Part shown: positions 5,303-13,700 of the stretch, in pieces | How positions within the stretch are numbered: position 1 is the first letter of the stretch | How the letters are laid out: each line of letters begins with the position of its first letter | Assembly: GCA_903819605.1 (NCBI GenBank) | Contig: CAIJEA010000202.1 | Coordinates: forward strand, 1 to 15,081 | From: an uncultured cyanobacterium | Lineage (GTDB): Bacteria; Cyanobacteriota; Cyanobacteriia; Pseudanabaenales; Pseudanabaenaceae | Length of the DNA: 15,081 nucleotides | Direction of reading: 5' to 3' | The notes under the pieces: generated by a model | Told to the model about the DNA's origin: nothing | Seen by the model: the letters and a program-made list of their open reading frames with translations, nothing else | The model's database searches: none | Translations under genes and position numbers: made by a program

Positions 5303-5878
5303 CTAGAGTGGCAACTGTACCATTGTAGTCACTATTGTTACATGGGGATTATTTTGAGCTTGATCAAACTTCCATCCTAAGATGGCTTCATAGTCCATTA
5401 ACATTGTCAAATAGCCAAGCCCAGAATTTTCAATTTCATCGCTGATCGCACTTTTTTCTACTTGACTGATATACATTTCACTAGGTTCGTTAGTAGTGAT
5501 TTCTTGCAAGTAAGACTGAAAGTTAGCGATCGCAAGTTGATTCACACTATTCTTTGATACAAATGTTAGGCGATCGCTAAACAAATGTACCTCTAGGTTA
5601 ATCGGCTGCCCTGCATTTTCATCACTATATTTCATAGAGTTTTCCAGCAGTTCATTAGCAATAAAACTAACCGCAGCTCGAATTTCATCTTGCTTACTTA
5701 TGTCAGCGCTTGTATCACCTGGGAAAAAGTTTCGGACATAATCTCCAAGGAAATCTGCTGAAAGTCCATTTGTCCTCCAGCGAAGTTGAATTGGTAATGA
5801 TGAAGGTGAAAATCCCAAAACTAAAAATTCGCTTCTATCTGCAAAATCTTCTGTAAACTCTCCGAAAACTTGCGCCAT
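5303..5878 (-). CDS. GHKL ATPase, anti-sigma factor/SiaB-like kinase
   Basis: A 191-residue protein with a histidine-kinase-type ATPase fold and no His phosphoacceptor or membrane segment. The N-box is FIANELLENSMKYSDE (Glu76, Asn80), and the G-box region is ENSGLGYLTMLMDYEA (Gly153, Gly155). This pattern fits the SpoIIAB/RsbW or SiaB family of protein serine kinases that phosphorylate STAS partners; the N-terminal 60 residues (RWRTNGLSADFLGDYVRNFF) look closer to SiaB/DUF6272 than to RsbW, which is inference. No clear Shine-Dalgarno precedes the ATG at 5876-5878. The STAS gene follows on the same strand. No PP2C phosphatase to reset the switch is nearby. Confidence 0.75.
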   Translation of the reverse strand: MAQVFGEFTEDFADRSEFLVLGFSPSSLPIQLRWRTNGLSADFLGDYVRNFFPGDTSADISKQDEIRAAVSFIANELLENSMKYSDENAGQPINLEVHLFSDRLTFVSKNSVNQLAIANFQSYLQEITTNEPSEMYISQVEKSAISDEIENSGLGYLTMLMDYEAILGWKFDQAQNNPHVTIVTTMVQLPL

Positions 5879-6055
5879 GTTAACGCCATTCTAAGTATTG
5901 ATAATTGTTTGCGTTGCTAAAGAGTTTGCAATACTGCACAAACTTATCACAAATCTATGCTTTCTTTTACTATGTTTAGGGATGCAACGCAACCTGCTAT
6001 AAGAAGTAAGAGAGTCCGCACACTCATTTTATAAAGTAGTACTGGAATAATATCT

Positions 6056-6268
6056 ATGTCCACAAATCTTGAAGACTCGCCTGAGTATAAAGAGGAAGAG
6101 CTATGGTTTATTTGTAAACGTGATACAGGTATTTGTGAAATCATCAAAAGTAGCAACAAAGAAGAAATCACTAATTCAGTTGAGGCTTGGGGGGCGTTTA
6201 GCTCTCAAGGTGAAGCGATCGCCAAAAGAGTTGGTCTAATTCGCGCAGGGAAATGTCAGCCGCTTTAG
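6056..6268 (+). CDS. Conserved small hypothetical protein
   Basis: A 70-residue acidic-then-basic soluble protein. The core ELWFICKRDTGICEIIK and the C-terminal WGAFSSQGEAIAKRVGLIRA look like a conserved cyanobacterial family (aromatic strand, Cys, then a helix ending GLIRAGKCQP), but I recognise no named domain or function. Coding is supported by a HIP1 octamer in frame and by a terminator-like hairpin just downstream at 6297-6327. No signal peptide or membrane segment. No strong Shine-Dalgarno. The overlapping opposite-strand reading frame is hydrophobic and without family features. Confidence 0.65.
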   Translation: MSTNLEDSPEYKEEELWFICKRDTGICEIIKSSNKEEITNSVEAWGAFSSQGEAIAKRVGLIRAGKCQPL

Positions 6269-6296
6269 CATGTGCAACAAAAGCTTGTATAGCTAC

Positions 6297-6327
6297 ATAA
6301 AGAGCGCCGCTTGGCAACGCTCTTTAT
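6297..6327 (+). terminator. Terminator-like hairpin after the 70-residue gene
   Basis: ataaagagcg (6297-6306) pairs perfectly with cgctctttat (6318-6327) around an 11-base loop ccgcttggcaa. It begins 29 bases past the stop codon. Confidence 0.55.
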
Positions 6328-6348
6328 GCTCTGGGTTTTATGTCTTCC

Positions 6349-6395
6349 CCCCAGAAGAGAGTGGCGGAGCTTTGCTCCGCCACTCTCTTCTGGGG
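6349..6395. repeat. Palindromic repeat (copy B of CCCAGAAGAGAGT family)
   Basis: A perfect 22-bp stem (6349-6370 with 6374-6395) closes on a TTT loop. Its outer arm CCCAGAAGAGAGT equals that of the hairpin at 127-179, while the inner GGCGGAGC/GCTCCGCC differs. Just left, ctctgggttttatgtctt (6329-6346) resembles the right end of the first element (about 168-185), implying a rearranged or partial second copy. It lies between the 70-residue gene and trpA. Confidence 0.75.
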
Positions 6396-6461
6396 TTTGA
6401 TTTTATCCAAGCATAGTTGGCTAATGCTATATATCAGCATCAAGTAGCCATGAGGCGCTAC

Positions 6462-6467
6462 TATAAT
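6462..6467 (+). promoter_or_regulatory. Candidate -10 box of trpA
   Basis: A consensus TATAAT lies 32-37 bases upstream of the trpA ATG and would give a short leader of about 25 bases. No good -35 hexamer is seen at the usual spacing. No Trp attenuator (leader peptide with tandem Trp codons) is visible. Confidence 0.35.
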
Positions 6468-6498
6468 ACGGGATTACTCTTTTGGGAATTTTTACGTC

Positions 6499-7293
6499 AT
6501 GATATCCGTTTCCGCTCGATTTGAAGAACTGCGAGCTAGAGGGCAAGCAGCCCTGATTCCTTTCATTACTGCTGGCGATCCCAACCTAGAGACGACAGCA
6601 AAAGCTTTGCGGGTCTTAGATCAAAACGGTGCGGATATAATTGAGCTAGGAGTACCCTACTCTGACCCATTGGCAGATGGTCCCGTAATTCAGGCGGCAG
6701 CGACAAGAGCTTTACAAAATGGTACTACGTTAGAAAAAGTTTTAGACGTGGTTAGGGGCGTTGCACCTGAGCTAAGATCGCCAATTATTTTATTTACCTA
6801 TTACAATCCAATCTTAAATATTGGGGTAGAGAATTTTTTACAAAAAATCTACGCTGCTGGTGTACGCGGACTAGTAGTTCCCGATTTGCCTCTCGAAGAA
6901 TCCCATGTTTTGCTTGAGCCTGCTCAAAAAGCTGGTATTGAGGTCATTTTGTTGATTGCACCGACTAGCCCACCCGATCGCGTTGCGGCGATCGCTGCTA
7001 AGTCGCAGGGTTTTATCTATGTGGTCAGTGCCACTGGCGTAACAGGTGTGCGGACTGAAGTGGCTAAGGGTGTAAAAACAATGATTGAACAACTGCGAGT
7101 CATCACTGATAAACCGATTGCAGTTGGTTTTGGTATATCTCAGCCCGAACATGCCAAGCAGGTAATTGATTGGAACGCTGACGGCGCGATTGTCGGTAGT
7201 GCCATGGTCAGAAAGCTAGCCGAGCCAGATGGTGGACTGCACGCGATCGGTGAGCTTTGCAAAACTCTCAAACAATCTATTCGTAGGGACTAG
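6499..7293 (+). CDS. trpA: Tryptophan synthase alpha subunit
   Basis: TrpA (264 residues, typical length) is a cytosolic TIM-barrel enzyme that cleaves indole-3-glycerol phosphate to indole and glyceraldehyde-3-phosphate, passing indole to TrpB. The signature IIELGVPYSDPLADGP carries the catalytic Glu49 and Asp60. The loop YVVSATGVTG and the phosphate-binding segment PIAVGFGIS are intact. Start ATG at 6499 is preceded by a weak GGGAA at 6484-6488. As usual in cyanobacteria the trp genes are dispersed: no other trp gene is in the window. The CofE-like gene begins 19 bp after its stop, so the two are probably cotranscribed. Confidence 0.97.
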   Translation: MISVSARFEELRARGQAALIPFITAGDPNLETTAKALRVLDQNGADIIELGVPYSDPLADGPVIQAAATRALQNGTTLEKVLDVVRGVAPELRSPIILFTYYNPILNIGVENFLQKIYAAGVRGLVVPDLPLEESHVLLEPAQKAGIEVILLIAPTSPPDRVAAIAAKSQGFIYVVSATGVTGVRTEVAKGVKTMIEQLRVITDKPIAVGFGISQPEHAKQVIDWNADGAIVGSAMVRKLAEPDGGLHAIGELCKTLKQSIRRD

Positions 7294-7312
7294 AACTTAG
7301 GAATTAAGGCTC

Positions 7313-8497
7313 ATGAATATTTTGATTGGTGTGGGTATTGCGATCGCGGTTTTTGGTGGATTAGTTTTGCTGCTGTGGCTGCTATTTGAGTGGCAGTACA
7401 AAACCAGACAAGGCAATTTACTTGAATTTGATAGCGGCATTTGGCAATTTCTCACCTACGATCCCGATCACTATCGTTTGGAACTGATCCTCACCGCTAC
7501 TAACAAAACTCGTAATCTTGACATTTTCCTAGTAGAAGTCAATCCTGTCATATCCTTGCTATCTAGCGACAGCCTTGAAGGAATTAATTGCCAAACTCAG
7601 TTGCGATCGCGCCATGCAAACTCTTCAAGTCGCAACGATAACTATTGGGAATCCTATATTGTTACGCCAAATCACAGCACTGGAGTGGAAATTCAAATCG
7701 ACCTCAGTGGTAAAAATCTTGAAGAATTAAGAACTGCTTGGGTTCGCGTTCACTACACAATCTACGGGCCAGCAGGACGCGAAGAAAAAATCAAACATTG
7801 TATTATTCCCTTACAATTTCCCGACGCTAATCAAAGAGAACGTTGGCGACCAACCCCTGATGCAGATGTATTACCTATCCGAACCCATATCTTGTCCGCA
7901 GGAGACAACCCTGTAGAAGTAATGCAACGGTATGTGGTGAGCCATGCTCAAGCAGGTGACATTGTGACGATCGCGGAAACTCCCATCGCCATCATGCAGG
8001 GCAATTTCTATCATCCTAGCGACATCAAACCTAAGTGGTTAGCCAAGCGTTTGTGCTACTACTTCAAAAGTACTTCTAGTCTTGCTACAGCCTGTGGTCT
8101 ACAATCTTTGATTAATGAGTCAGGCGCTTGGCGCGTAGCTTTTGCCTTTATTGTCGGTGCACTTGCCAAAGCATTTCTCCGTAAGCCAGGGGTTTTTTAT
8201 ATGCTCGCGGGAGAACAAGCAAGGTTGATTGATGATGTCACAGGAACTTTGCCTCCCTACGATCAATTCATCGTCCTTGGTCCCAAAAATCCCCAAGCTA
8301 TTGTCGATGAGATTAAGGAAGGCACAGGACTGGAAGCAGCGATCGTAGACGTGAACGATCTGCGACGAGTCAAGGTTTTAGCCGCTACCTCTGGCGCATC
8401 AGAAAAGTTACTTAATCAGGCTCTATTAATGAATCCTGCGGGTAATGCTTCGGAGCAAACTCCAATCGTGTTAATTCGCCCTAATCACACCAATTAA
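7313..8497 (+). CDS. Membrane-anchored protein with CofE-like (F420-0 gamma-glutamyl ligase) domain
   Basis: A 394-residue protein with an N-terminal transmembrane helix (about residues 3-26, MNILIGVGIAIAVFGGLVLL...), a beta-rich extracytoplasmic or peripheral region (about 40-185), and a C-terminal domain (about 195-390). The latter, with IRTHILSAGDNPVEVMQRYV and AGDIVTIAETPIAIMQG, resembles the F420-0:gamma-glutamyl ligase (CofE) fold as annotated in many cyanobacteria. CofE adds glutamates to coenzyme F420, but most cyanobacteria are not known to make F420, so the true substrate is unknown. Family assignment is by recalled motif resemblance. AGGA at 7299-7302 precedes the ATG by ten bases. 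It follows trpA by 19 bp. Confidence 0.6.
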   Translation: MNILIGVGIAIAVFGGLVLLLWLLFEWQYKTRQGNLLEFDSGIWQFLTYDPDHYRLELILTATNKTRNLDIFLVEVNPVISLLSSDSLEGINCQTQLRSRHANSSSRNDNYWESYIVTPNHSTGVEIQIDLSGKNLEELRTAWVRVHYTIYGPAGREEKIKHCIIPLQFPDANQRERWRPTPDADVLPIRTHILSAGDNPVEVMQRYVVSHAQAGDIVTIAETPIAIMQGNFYHPSDIKPKWLAKRLCYYFKSTSSLATACGLQSLINESGAWRVAFAFIVGALAKAFLRKPGVFYMLAGEQARLIDDVTGTLPPYDQFIVLGPKNPQAIVDEIKEGTGLEAAIVDVNDLRRVKVLAATSGASEKLLNQALLMNPAGNASEQTPIVLIRPNHTN

Positions 8498-8502
8498 TTC
8501 AA

Positions 8503-8551
8503 TTACAAAACAAGAGAGAGAATGCATCGCATTCTCTCTCTTGTTTTGTAA
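8503..8551. terminator. Perfect 23-bp hairpin, bidirectional terminator
   Basis: Bases 8503-8525 and 8529-8551 are exact reverse complements around a 3-base loop (ATC). The GAGAGAGAATGC/GCATTCTCTCTC stem followed by TTGTTTTG makes an intrinsic terminator in either direction. It begins six bases after the stop of the CofE-like gene. Confidence 0.75.
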
Positions 8552-8587
8552 ATTTTGCTGAGGGCTTACAGCAATTACCAGTCAAGT

Positions 8588-8648
8588 AAACCATAAGAAA
8601 AACTTTGAAATCCTTATCTTGCAACGATTTCAAAGTTTTTCTTGGTTT
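8588..8648. terminator. Terminator-like hairpin of the envelope operon
   Basis: Arms 8595-8612 and 8626-8643 pair perfectly over 18 bp (aagaaaaactttgaaatc with its complement), and after a 2-base bulge aaacc/ggttt extends the stem. The 13-base loop is cttatcttgcaac. It is about 50 bases past the stop codon of the beta-helix gene on the minus strand. Confidence 0.6.
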
Positions 8649-8695
8649 GGGGTTGAGCGCAAAGCTCTATAAAATGCAGTAGCGGATTGATTTGC

Positions 8696-10783
8696 TTAGT
8701 TAGATTCCAGTTGTAAGTCTGTTTCTTGTTTCTCAAAGCGAATTTCGACATCGCGGACATCAGCAAATTGAATTTCTACCCGCCGATCGCGGGCATAGTC
8801 AGTAATTTGATTACCCTGTGACGCTAATTGAGTTTCACCAAGCGATCGCACCGTCATGCGTTCGGAGGCAATACCCTGTCGCAATAGGTAATTGCGAACC
8901 GATCGCGAACGTCTAAATCCCAATTCAAGGTTATAGGCATCACTGGCTCTAGGATCTGTATGTCCTTCGAGAGTAATGACGATCGTGGGATATTGATTTA
9001 AAACCGCCGCGATCCGATCCAAAACTTTCGCACTGGCAGGACTGATTTCATCGCGATCGAGGGCAAAGTGGATCTGGCGAGGAACCGATAGAACTATGGG
9101 ATCTGGCGATGGCGGGATTTGAGTGATTTGAGGTGGTGTAGTACAAGCGGGAATAGCATCTTGGACATTTGTCGATATGGGAACCGAAAGATCGGGATTA
9201 ACAATCCTCGCATTTAAAGCTGGCTCAGATGTTCCATATTGCGGATCGGTAGCGATCGCGCTGATCGTGTCACCAATATTGAGGTTTTTTAAAGATGCAC
9301 CAAATTTGCCATTGGCATCGGTTTTGACCGTAGTCAGATATTCGCTGAGAGGTCCATAGGGAAGATTGGGATCGATTTTGCCTTTAACGCGATATAGATC
9401 GACGACAGTATCAGGATCGGCAGTTCCATCAATATTTACCTGATTAGGAGTAAACATAGGGAAATTAGTAGCAAGAAACGTTGGTGCGTTAATGGCTCCA
9501 TTTGCTGTGTCAACTCGACGAAAATATGAATCGCGCGGTCGATTGACACCATCACCTGTCATAAAATCACGCTCAGTTACATTACGTTGAGAGTTCAAGT
9601 CAATACTCAATCCCTTGAGCGCCATGAAATTATTTTTGCGAATCAAATTGCGATCGCTTTTAGGAAAAGAGGTGATTGCAACACCTGCGCCACGTTGATT
9701 ACGAATTTCGTTATTAGTAACTTGATGATCGTTGCCCATCAGATAAATTGCGGCATAGTTAGTACTGCGATCGTTCAACAAAATGCGATTATCCTCAATC
9801 ACAATCGCGCCTGTGGGTTTAAACAAATACACCCCACTACCATCATTAGCACAGAGCGTATTCCCCTTGATTCGTAAATTTGCAATTTCACCTTCAAGAT
9901 AAATACCGTGAGGCATTCCATCAAAACCATTACTAGTAATCGCATTTTCGAGAATCTGAGTTCCTGTCGCTCTTACTGAGGTGACGATGCCACTACCTTC
10001 GTGATAGGCAATCCGATTACGACGCACAATTGCATCATTGCTATTAAATAGATAAATCCCAAAACTAGAAGGCTGCTTTGGTAGCTTGCCAGTGGGGGGA
10101 ATGCCAAGCCAGTTAGCTTCAATAATTACACCTTGAGGTGGGCGATTGCTGTCATATAAAGCTGAAGGCTGTTTCTGATCTGTAGTGTCGGGTGGCGGCG
10201 ACTGGTGGGAAATAAAAATATCTGCGGATGGAGTTGATGTTGGTATGCTGCCGATCGCATTGAATCCATAGAGACTCAAGCCTTTGACGGTTACGCCATC
10301 AGCCACAATAGTTAAACCTCGGAAAATCTCAACACCATCAGCAGGGGCGATCGCCACAACTGGCTGCGGAATCGCTACCTCTTTGGCAAAGGAACTTTGA
10401 GAGTCATATCCTGATTGGGTTGTACCATCAATGATGAGATTTTGACTACTGATGTCAGGTAAAGCTTTGCGTAATTTGATTGTGGTGCGATCTTTAGGCA
10501 AATTAAATTTAATCTGTGAGCCTTTAGCATTAGTAAGAGACTTAACCTGAGCGCGTTCAGCTTCAGTTAGTTGGTCGAGCTTAAGGGTACCATTCGCGAT
10601 CGCAATTGCTTCGCGTAATGTCAATTCGCGATCGGGTTGAACATCACTGTCAAGATCGCTGTTAACCGTAATTTGGTAATTAAGCGGAGTGGTTTGGGCG
10701 ATCGCCTTACTACCAGTTAGACCAACAAGTCCGATCAGAACAATAGATATAATTGTTGCTTTTCCGATGTTTACTTTTCGCAT
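8696..10783 (-). CDS. Secreted CSLREA/beta-helix protein with C-terminal OmpA domain
   Basis: A 695-residue envelope protein. A Sec signal peptide (about 1-29, cleavage near KAIA/QTT) is followed by a CSLREA-type motif (TLREAI, 55-60), then a long right-handed parallel beta-helix (about 140-395) with repeated N-rich rungs such as DAIVRRNRI, LRIKGNTL and IVIEDNRI. An Ig-like domain (about 440-525), a Pro-rich linker, and an OmpA-like peptidoglycan-binding domain (567-673) complete it. The OmpA domain keeps GHTD (Asp610) and the Arg625 that contact diaminopimelate in OmpA structures, so it should bind the cell wall. The beta-helix suggests binding or processing of a glycan. AGAGG overlaps the TAG stop of the upstream barrel gene, five bases before this ATG, so the two are translationally coupled. 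Substrate unknown. Confidence 0.85.
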   Translation of the reverse strand: MRKVNIGKATIISIVLIGLVGLTGSKAIAQTTPLNYQITVNSDLDSDVQPDRELTLREAIAIANGTLKLDQLTEAERAQVKSLTNAKGSQIKFNLPKDRTTIKLRKALPDISSQNLIIDGTTQSGYDSQSSFAKEVAIPQPVVAIAPADGVEIFRGLTIVADGVTVKGLSLYGFNAIGSIPTSTPSADIFISHQSPPPDTTDQKQPSALYDSNRPPQGVIIEANWLGIPPTGKLPKQPSSFGIYLFNSNDAIVRRNRIAYHEGSGIVTSVRATGTQILENAITSNGFDGMPHGIYLEGEIANLRIKGNTLCANDGSGVYLFKPTGAIVIEDNRILLNDRSTNYAAIYLMGNDHQVTNNEIRNQRGAGVAITSFPKSDRNLIRKNNFMALKGLSIDLNSQRNVTERDFMTGDGVNRPRDSYFRRVDTANGAINAPTFLATNFPMFTPNQVNIDGTADPDTVVDLYRVKGKIDPNLPYGPLSEYLTTVKTDANGKFGASLKNLNIGDTISAIATDPQYGTSEPALNARIVNPDLSVPISTNVQDAIPACTTPPQITQIPPSPDPIVLSVPRQIHFALDRDEISPASAKVLDRIAAVLNQYPTIVITLEGHTDPRASDAYNLELGFRRSRSVRNYLLRQGIASERMTVRSLGETQLASQGNQITDYARDRRVEIQFADVRDVEIRFEKQETDLQLESN

Positions 10784-10788
10784 AGCCT

Positions 10789-13700
10789 CTAGTTTTTTAG
10801 GTTTGAAAGTTGATCGGGATCAATTGTAAAGCTGTTTCTTTCGCTAGTGCTGATTCCCATTGCTTGCAGAAATGCAGTGACAGTATCACCCTGATTAGGT
10901 AACAAGAAGTTAAAAGCAGTAGCGAGGCGACTATTAGCTCTATCAACAGAATCCGTTGCTAGTGGTATGGGAATAGTGGTGGCACTTGCTTGAGAAGTTG
11001 TCGATGATGTTGCCGTCGTATTTCCGTCAATGCTTGGATTTGAGCTAATGAGAGTAGCATTAGTTTGAATATTTGAAGGAGCATTGGGGAAGATCCTTTG
11101 CGAATATTGCGGCTTAGGGGAATTAGACGACATTGTTTGTAATCGTGTGGCGATCTCATTAAAGATATCAGCCTTACCATTAAGCGCAAAGCTAATTGGA
11201 AGAGTATTAGCAACGGAAGCAATTTTATCTGGTACGGGTTCAGACTGACTTGCATTAGCCTTTGCTCCACCAAGAGATTGCAATGTCATCTGACTACCAG
11301 CAACACCTCGATTGAGTAAGTATTTTCTGACTACCATCATGCGATTGGCAGCCAAATTCTGTCCTGAGTTTATCTCTGCTAGAGAGCCGATATTCCCTTG
11401 AATATTCACAGAGAGGCTGCGATATTCTTTCAAAACGGTGGCTAAGTTTTCGAGAACGGCAATATCGGCGATTGCTAGTTGGGTACTATTTGAGTTAGCT
11501 CCTTGATTACTATTCTTAGGAGTTTTAAAGGTGAGCGATCGCGCAACGTTAAGACTAATAATCTGAGGGTTAGCAGTTGGAGACAAATCCGCCACCATCT
11601 TGGTTGTTGTGGGTTGCAGTGCTGTAGGAGCTTGAGGTTCAACAGGCTCCTGCTGTTGGCGAGGAGGAGTCTTTTGTAAACCAAAGCCATCAAACAGCTC
11701 ATTTAGCTTGACAGTAATTCCAGCATAGATTCCACCCGCCGATCTCGTACCACTAAAATCGCGATCAGCATTAACCGAACCAGAACTATAACCCGCCGCT
11801 AATCGTAAATTAGGGGTCAGATAATAGCCAACTTCACCAACCAATCCCAGTTCGCTATAGCCCGCCGTCGGTTGATTGAGCAGGCGAGTTTCACCCACTA
11901 GTTCCACGTTATAACCAGCCCGATAGGTAACTCGAAATTGTGACAAGTTCGTACTCGATACACCCGTAAAATCTTGAGCGATCGTCGTCGTACTGTTTCG
12001 CAAAGCCAGCTTCCCATAAAATTCCCATTGCCAGTTAGGAGCATAAATCCCTTCTACCGCTAAAGTATAATCGGTATAACCAGTCCCACTACCCAGTAAG
12101 AGCGAATCTGGAACAATACTAGGATTTTGGCGGTATTCATAACGCAAGAGCAGATTGAATTTGTCATCCTGTGGATCGCGATAGGCAATCCCTACCTTAA
12201 GCGCCGAGATCGTTCCCAGTCCAGAGAGCAACTGGTTAGCAGCACTAGATTGCTGATAGTTAAATAGTAAAGTCAATGCAGGAGTGAGCTTACCTAAAGC
12301 AGATGCTGTCAATACTGTATTGCTACTCGTATCATTGCTGCGATTCTCATATCTTCCACTAGCTTTAAAATCAGGATTATCTGTATATTCAAACCCGATA
12401 CTATAGCTATCTCCATTCTGGAAAGTCAGAGTGCTAGAGGACTGACCAACGGCAAAGGGTTGCAAAAATGATGTCCCTGTCGCCGTAGTAGTCGCAAAAC
12501 TGCCAAATATATGTTCGTAACCAAAGTTTAACCGTAGCCCCGATAATACTTGCCAACGTTGGTTGAGTCCCACTGAACCTTGAGTCGAGGTAGAATCAGC
12601 ACCGCCTATTACGGAGTATCTCCCAGTCAAACTGGTATCACTTCCCAGCTTATAATCTCCAAGCAAGTCAGCACTGGTAATTGAATTACCCGCCAATGGA
12701 CCTGAATGAAACCATTGTTGACCTAACCGTGCTGTCAGTCCTTCTACAATCGTCCAATCAAGCGCTAACACTGTGCGATCGGGAATTACCGCATCAGCAC
12801 TGGAGGAAAGGCTGATTTCATTTTGAGCAGTGACTTTGAGATTGTCTGAAACTGGAACACTCAAACGAGAGCGTAATTGCGTGGAATTACTCGATAGGAA
12901 ATTAGGTGGTTGACGGTCTTGGCGATCGCGATACAGCACATCGAGATTTAGAAGCACATCTCCTAAACTTTGCTGCAATCCCACACTAATTGTGCGTAAG
13001 GAGTTATCTACAGATGAACCTGGCAATGCGTCTTGTCGAGGCGTAAGCAGATCGGCAAGGGTCGTTAATGGCCGGGGTGCCACACCTAGGTTATCTTCTT
13101 GATCATACTGGAATTGCAAACTAGTGCTATTGCTAAGCTTAGCGTTTAACAATGCGCCATATTTGGTTTGTCCAGGCACAAAACTAATCGTGGCATTATT
13201 CGCAAACCCTGTTTCTGCTTTACTGTAATAGAGCTTACCGAGAATACCTGAAGCAAGCTCACTGTTTAGCTCAAATCGCATTGCCGAACCGCTTACATAT
13301 CCCAACAGATCTGATACATTTTGCGATCGCGCATATTCGGCAATTAGTTGCGTTTTTTCACTAAAGGAAACCAGAGCATTTGCCCCATACAGGATAAAGT
13401 TGCGAACACCTTGATTCTCCTTGAAGTAGTTCGCGCCGATCCAGATTGGTTGACTTTGGCTGCGGTTGAAATAGTAGCGCAGTTGCCCACCATAGAGATT
13501 ACTGTCACCGTTAGCATCTTCATTTTGATAGGTAACGACAATTTGACGACGTAAGAGTTGACCTGCGTCTCCTAATTCTGTCTGTGATAATGGCTGTCGG
13601 AATAGTAGCGAGCCATTGTCATAGTTGATATCATAATCTTTGCCACGCACTAGTTCTTTGCGTGAGACTACAGTGCCTGCGCTAAAGAAATCGATCAGCT

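Noticed and set aside
5947..6171. 74-codon hydrophobic open frame opposite the 70-residue gene
   Set aside because: The overlapping plus-strand gene has a conserved-looking sequence and a downstream hairpin; this frame has neither.
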